Below, piece after piece: positions 16,370-19,080 of a DNA stretch of 19,080 nt. The stretch is from Bacillota bacterium (GTDB taxonomy: Bacteria; Bacillota_A; Clostridia; Lachnospirales; WQUN01), in assembly GCA_009786175.1 (NCBI GenBank), contig WQTQ01000201.1, positions 1-19,080 of the forward strand, read 5' to 3'. The notes beneath the pieces are model-generated. The model had not been told where the DNA came from, did not search any database, and saw only the letters and a program-made list of their open reading frames with translations. How positions within the stretch are numbered: position 1 is the first letter of the stretch; the number at the start of each line of letters is the position of its first letter. The position numbers and the translations under genes were made by a program.

Positions 16370-17005
16370 ATGGCAGAAAATTTTGACGCAATGGCCCAAG
16401 GTTTTGATACAGACAGGCGGATAGACAGGGCAGAAATAATCGCCGATGAAATACGCGGCCATATAACAAGTGGGCGCGAAAAATCCGCCATAGAGTTTGG
16501 CTGCGGTACCGGGCTTGTGGGGCTTCAATTGGCAGAAGAGTTTAGCAAATTGCTGCTGATAGATTTTTCCGCGGAAATGGTAGGGCAGGTAGAGCAGAAA
16601 ATAAATAAACTTGGCATTCCATCAATTTCCGCCCTTTGCTGCGACATAATGGCGGATACAGAATTGAACTTACGGGCCGACTACATTTTTTCCTCTCTGG
16701 TATTGCACCACATAATTGACACGGAAGCTATTTTGCGCCGTTTTTACACAATGCTAAACGACGGCGGGCATTTAGTTATTGTAGACATAGACCAAGAGGA
16801 TGGAAGTTTTCACGCAAAGTACCCGGAATTTGAGGGGCATAACGGGTTTAGCCACGCCGCGCTAAAAGCGTTGGCCTTAAAGGCGGGGTTTGCAACGGTT
16901 AACATCGACACGTTTTACCACGACAGCAAGGTTCACAACGGGAAAGAGAGCCCGTACTCACTTTTTATTTTAGATGCGGCTCTACCCCCTGCTATCAGGG
17001 GGTAA
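16370..17005 (+). CDS. Class I SAM-dependent methyltransferase
   Basis: A compact 211-residue methyltransferase. Motif I is AIEFGCGTGLVGLQLA (40-55), the acidic strand end is LLIDFSAEM (62-70), and motif IV-like SSLVLHHIIDTEAIL is followed by LNDGGHLVIVDIDQED. The N-terminus MAENFDAMAQGFDTD resembles small-molecule methyltransferases of the UbiE/Methyltransf_11 or _25 type. The substrate is unknown. It starts 2 bp after the M15 peptidase stop, with AAGG at 16361-16364 inside the preceding gene as the ribosome binding site. Its final codons and stop lie inside a perfect hairpin (16983-17004). Confidence 0.88.
   Translation: MAENFDAMAQGFDTDRRIDRAEIIADEIRGHITSGREKSAIEFGCGTGLVGLQLAEEFSKLLLIDFSAEMVGQVEQKINKLGIPSISALCCDIMADTELNLRADYIFSSLVLHHIIDTEAILRRFYTMLNDGGHLVIVDIDQEDGSFHAKYPEFEGHNGFSHAALKALALKAGFATVNIDTFYHDSKVHNGKESPYSLFILDAALPPAIRG
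16983..17004 (+). repeat. Perfect 9-bp hairpin over the end of the methyltransferase gene
   Basis: TACCCCCTG (16983-16991), loop CTAT, CAGGGGGTA (16996-17004) pair perfectly. The right arm includes two bases of the TAA stop codon, and the AAAAGGAGG ribosome binding site of the next gene begins at its edge. There is no following U-tract, so it is not an obvious intrinsic terminator. An mRNA-processing, stability or translational-coupling element fits better. Confidence 0.6.
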
Positions 17006-17019
17006 AAGGAGGTTAAAAG

Positions 17020-17316
17020 ATGCAAAGATCGGTAAAAAATTTCATTGAAAACTACAGCTTGCAAACAAATGAGCAAGTACGATACATCGACCTGGTTTCC
17101 GAAGTAGGGGAGCTGGGCAAGGAAATTTTGACAGGTACAAGTTACGGCAAAAAGGAATACGAACATACCCATAACGCAAGCAGTGAGCTTGGGGACTGCT
17201 TGTTTTCGCTGCTTGCTTTGTGCTGCGAAATGAACATAGACGCGGAACAGGCATTGGGGCAAGCGTTGGCGAAATATGAGGCGCGGTTTGCGCAAAAAGG
17301 CAGCATAAACTCATGA
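17020..17316 (+). CDS. MazG-like nucleotide pyrophosphohydrolase
   Basis: This 98-residue all-helical protein has the MazG metal-binding motif ExxE-(12-28)-ExxD as SEVGELGKE (Glu28, Glu31) and SSELGDCLFSL (Glu56, Asp59), with 24 residues between the pairs. Single-domain relatives hydrolyse nucleoside triphosphates, often aberrant ones, to monophosphate and pyrophosphate. The substrate here is not predictable. AAAAGGAGG stands 7 nt before the ATG, directly after the hairpin that ends the methyltransferase gene. The GNAT gene follows after 16 bp. Confidence 0.85.
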   Translation: MQRSVKNFIENYSLQTNEQVRYIDLVSEVGELGKEILTGTSYGKKEYEHTHNASSELGDCLFSLLALCCEMNIDAEQALGQALAKYEARFAQKGSINS

Positions 17317-17332
17317 ATAAAGGAGTAAATAA

Positions 17333-17857
17333 ATGATAACCCCCGTACTTGAAACAGAAAGAATCTTACTGCGCCCTGCGACTGTGCAAGACGCGGAAGT
17401 AATTTACACCAACTGGGCAAGCGACCCGGAAGTTGCCAAGTATATGCGCTGGAGTGTACACGGCTCTGTTGGCGAGACATTCGCGTGGCTGGCAACCGTA
17501 GAGGCAAACATGGCTAACGATAACTATGACTGGCTTTTCGTATTGAAAGAAACAGGGCAGGCAATTGGTTCCGGAGGAATATTTTATAACAAAACACACG
17601 GTATGTACGAACTTGGCTACTGCCTAATGAAAAAATACTGGGGCCAAGGCCTTGCCACAGAAGCGGCGCAAGCAATTTTGAAGTTCGGCATTGACGAACT
17701 TAACCTTACGAGTTTTTTTGCGTGCCATGCCAAAGAAAACCCCGCATCCGGCAGGATTTTAGAGAGGTTAGGCTTTGTGTACAAAGGTGATGGAACGTAT
17801 TCCAGTTTTGACGATAAGCGTGTATTTGAGAGCCGGGAGTATTTTCTGCGGGTATAA
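17333..17857 (+). CDS. GNAT acetyltransferase, RimJ/RimL-like
   Basis: The 174 residues follow the Acetyltransf_3 layout. LETERILLRPATVQDAEVI (6-24) is the first strand and helix. AIGSGGIFYN and YELGYCLMKKYWGQGLATEA (92-111) hold the acetyl-CoA pyrophosphate-binding Q-x-x-G-x-A loop. Asn136 and Ser139 in KENPASGRILERLGF are the usual catalytic-side pair. Relatives acetylate ribosomal-protein N-termini or small amines, and the acceptor here is unknown. AAAGGAGT lies about 8 nt before the ATG. It sits in a close-packed string with the MazG-like and NIF3-insert-like genes. Confidence 0.92.
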   Translation: MITPVLETERILLRPATVQDAEVIYTNWASDPEVAKYMRWSVHGSVGETFAWLATVEANMANDNYDWLFVLKETGQAIGSGGIFYNKTHGMYELGYCLMKKYWGQGLATEAAQAILKFGIDELNLTSFFACHAKENPASGRILERLGFVYKGDGTYSSFDDKRVFESREYFLRV

Positions 17858-17899
17858 GACGCTTGAAAAGGAAATTAGCGGCAATGGAGGGTTTAAGGC

Positions 17900-18226
17900 A
17901 TGTTTACTTTCACTACAGTTAAACTGGAAATATTTGTTCCGAAATCTCACTTGGTTCCCCTTCGGGACGCGTTGCGCGCCGTAGGTGCGGGTGTTGTTGG
18001 CAATTACGACAGCGTAATTAGCTACAGCACAATACGGGGCAACTGGAGGCCACTGCCGGGTGCAAACCCCTATGACGGTGAAGTAGGCGTCTTGTGCGAA
18101 GGGGACGAATATAAAGTGGAAGTACGCTGCCTTGCGGCGAAGTTGCCTGAAACCATATCTGCCATTAAGACAGTTCACCCTTACGAAGAACCTGTAATTA
18201 ACGTAATTCCGTTGTTAACGGTTTAG
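17900..18226 (+). CDS. Stand-alone NIF3/YqfO-insert-like (CutA-type fold) protein
   Basis: The 108 residues match the small domain inserted in NIF3/YqfO proteins of Firmicutes, here as a free-standing protein. Diagnostic stretches are IFVPKSHLVPLRDALRAVGA (11-30), GNYDSVISYS (34-43), RPLPGANPYDGEVG (50-63) and the terminal HPYEEP (93-98). The fold is related to CutA/PII-like ferredoxin-type trimers. Stand-alone versions are annotated as hypothetical or NGG1p-interacting-factor-like proteins with no proven function. GGAGG (17886-17890) lies 9 nt before the ATG. The gap to the preceding gene is 42 bp, and the next start is 9 bp after its stop. Confidence 0.8.
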   Translation: MFTFTTVKLEIFVPKSHLVPLRDALRAVGAGVVGNYDSVISYSTIRGNWRPLPGANPYDGEVGVLCEGDEYKVEVRCLAAKLPETISAIKTVHPYEEPVINVIPLLTV

Positions 18227-18235
18227 GAGGTAACT

Positions 18236-19080
18236 ATGAAATTAATCCCAACCCGCCAAGTACATCTGGATTTTCACACTTCGCAATTTATCCCGGGTAT
18301 CGCAGAATGTTTCTGCCCGGAATCTTTTGCGCAAACATTCGCGGACGCTCACGTGGCATCTGTAACAGTATTTGCCCGCTGCCACCACGGTTACACATAC
18401 TACCCGTCAAAAGTAAACCCGGAGCTGGTTCACCCTCATTTAAACGGCAGAAACTTGCTGATAGAGCAAATTGACGCGTTGCACGCCGCAGGCATACGCG
18501 CCCCCGTGTATACCACAATCCAATGGGACCGTTACATCGCGTCCCGCCATCCGGAATGGCTTATACGGGACCGTTCCGGCCGTCACGAGCATGATTCTTT
18601 TGCAGAGGCCGGGTTCTACCAATCTCTGTGCGTAAACACCGGGTACTGGGGCTTTCTTGAAGCGCACATGAGGGAATTGCTAACCTTGCTGGATGGCAAA
18701 ACAGACGGGTTTTTCTTCGACATAACGGGAATCCGCCCGTGCTTCTGCTCTGTTTGCCTGCCGCAAATGCGGGATCAAGGCGTTAATCATTATGATGACA
18801 CGGCAGTTCGCGCCTTTGCAAAGAAGGTCATCGACCGTTTTAAAGCGCGCATGACTGCCCTGGTACGGGAATACAGCTCAAGTTGCACGATTTTCTACAA
18901 TGCAGGGCATATTGGCCCTTGTACAAGAGAAAGCGCGGACAGCTACACCCATTTCGAGCTGGAAAGCTTGCCTTCCGGTGGGTGGGGATATTTGCACTTC
19001 CCAATAACCGCCCGGTATGCCCGCACATTGGGCATCGACTGTATGGGGCAGACCGGGAAATTTCACACAGCCTGGGGCGA
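18236..19080 (+). CDS. GHL6-type glycosyl-hydrolase-like protein, N-terminal part (3' truncated)
   Basis: An open frame of 281 codons runs off the window end. It starts at ATG 18236, with TAGGAGG 5 nt upstream. The sequence fits a TIM-barrel glycosidase-like protein of the GHL6 (hypothetical glycosyl hydrolase 6) kind. QVHLDFHTSQFIPGI opens it, VTVFARCHHGYTYYPSK (43-59) and GIRAPVYTTIQWD (86-98) are barrel strands, and DGFFFDITGIRPCFCSVC (157-174) holds an Asp at a strand end plus a Cys cluster (169, 171, 174). HFELESLPSGGWGY (239-252) follows, where Glu241 is a possible catalytic residue. There is no signal peptide, so it should be cytoplasmic. The family's substrate is not established. Relatives are considerably longer, so most of the C-terminal half is missing here. 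Confidence 0.75.
   Translation, partial: MKLIPTRQVHLDFHTSQFIPGIAECFCPESFAQTFADAHVASVTVFARCHHGYTYYPSKVNPELVHPHLNGRNLLIEQIDALHAAGIRAPVYTTIQWDRYIASRHPEWLIRDRSGRHEHDSFAEAGFYQSLCVNTGYWGFLEAHMRELLTLLDGKTDGFFFDITGIRPCFCSVCLPQMRDQGVNHYDDTAVRAFAKKVIDRFKARMTALVREYSSSCTIFYNAGHIGPCTRESADSYTHFELESLPSGGWGYLHFPITARYARTLGIDCMGQTGKFHTAWG

Noticed and set aside
15906..16469. A 187-codon minus-strand open frame
   Set aside because: It is antisense to the zinc-motif region of the M15 peptidase and the start of the methyltransferase. Its composition is shadow-like (rich in Arg, Pro and His), with no domain.

Overview
The window looks like a chromosomal segment of a low-to-moderate GC member of the Firmicutes, most likely class Clostridia. 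The grounds are strong AGGAGG-type ribosome binding sites, frequent TTG and GTG starts, a TGS/uridine-kinase fusion of the clostridial type, a MoxR/DUF58 operon, and many small tightly packed genes. This placement is inference from gene content and style; no rRNA or tRNA gene is present. There are 19 protein-coding genes, two of them cut by the window edges, and almost no intergenic space. No stretch over 300 bases lacks a gene. I see no insertion sequence, CRISPR array, tRNA or rRNA.

Layout. (1) 1-429: the C-terminal end of an NAD-dependent epimerase, converging on the next block with a 4-bp overlap. (2) 426-4449, minus strand: a probable operon transcribed obgE, SAM methyltransferase, degenerate CPBP-type membrane protein, mnmA. 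It combines ribosome/GTPase and tRNA-modification housekeeping genes with two less defined ones. (3) 4450-4603: a divergent promoter region. (4) 4604-6907, plus strand: a membrane-anchored HtrA-like protein whose catalytic His and Asp positions are substituted, then an arylamine N-acetyltransferase, closed by a strong hairpin. (5) 6987-9652: MoxR ATPase, DUF58 protein and a DUF4129-like membrane protein, without the usual transglutaminase. (6) 9706-11367: a TGS/uridine-kinase fusion with its own extended -10 promoter. (7) 11456-15242: a TerB_N/TerB_C protein, a BrxD-like (DUF2791) P-loop ATPase and a membrane-anchored helical-repeat protein, overlapping or nearly so. (8) 15252-19080: a string of small enzymes: M15 peptidase lipoprotein, methyltransferase, MazG-like pyrophosphohydrolase, GNAT acetyltransferase, a stand-alone NIF3/YqfO-insert-like domain, and the N-terminal part of a GHL6-type glycosidase-like protein.

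The best candidate for an under-described system is 11456-15242. There a TerB-domain scaffold and a BREX-type ATPase sit with a membrane repeat protein, but no BREX methylase, PglZ, BrxC or helicase is visible. Second is the HtrA-like protein, which keeps the nucleophile Ser and a PDZ domain but lacks the other two triad residues. Third is the MoxR/DUF58/DUF4129 set that seems to have lost its transglutaminase.
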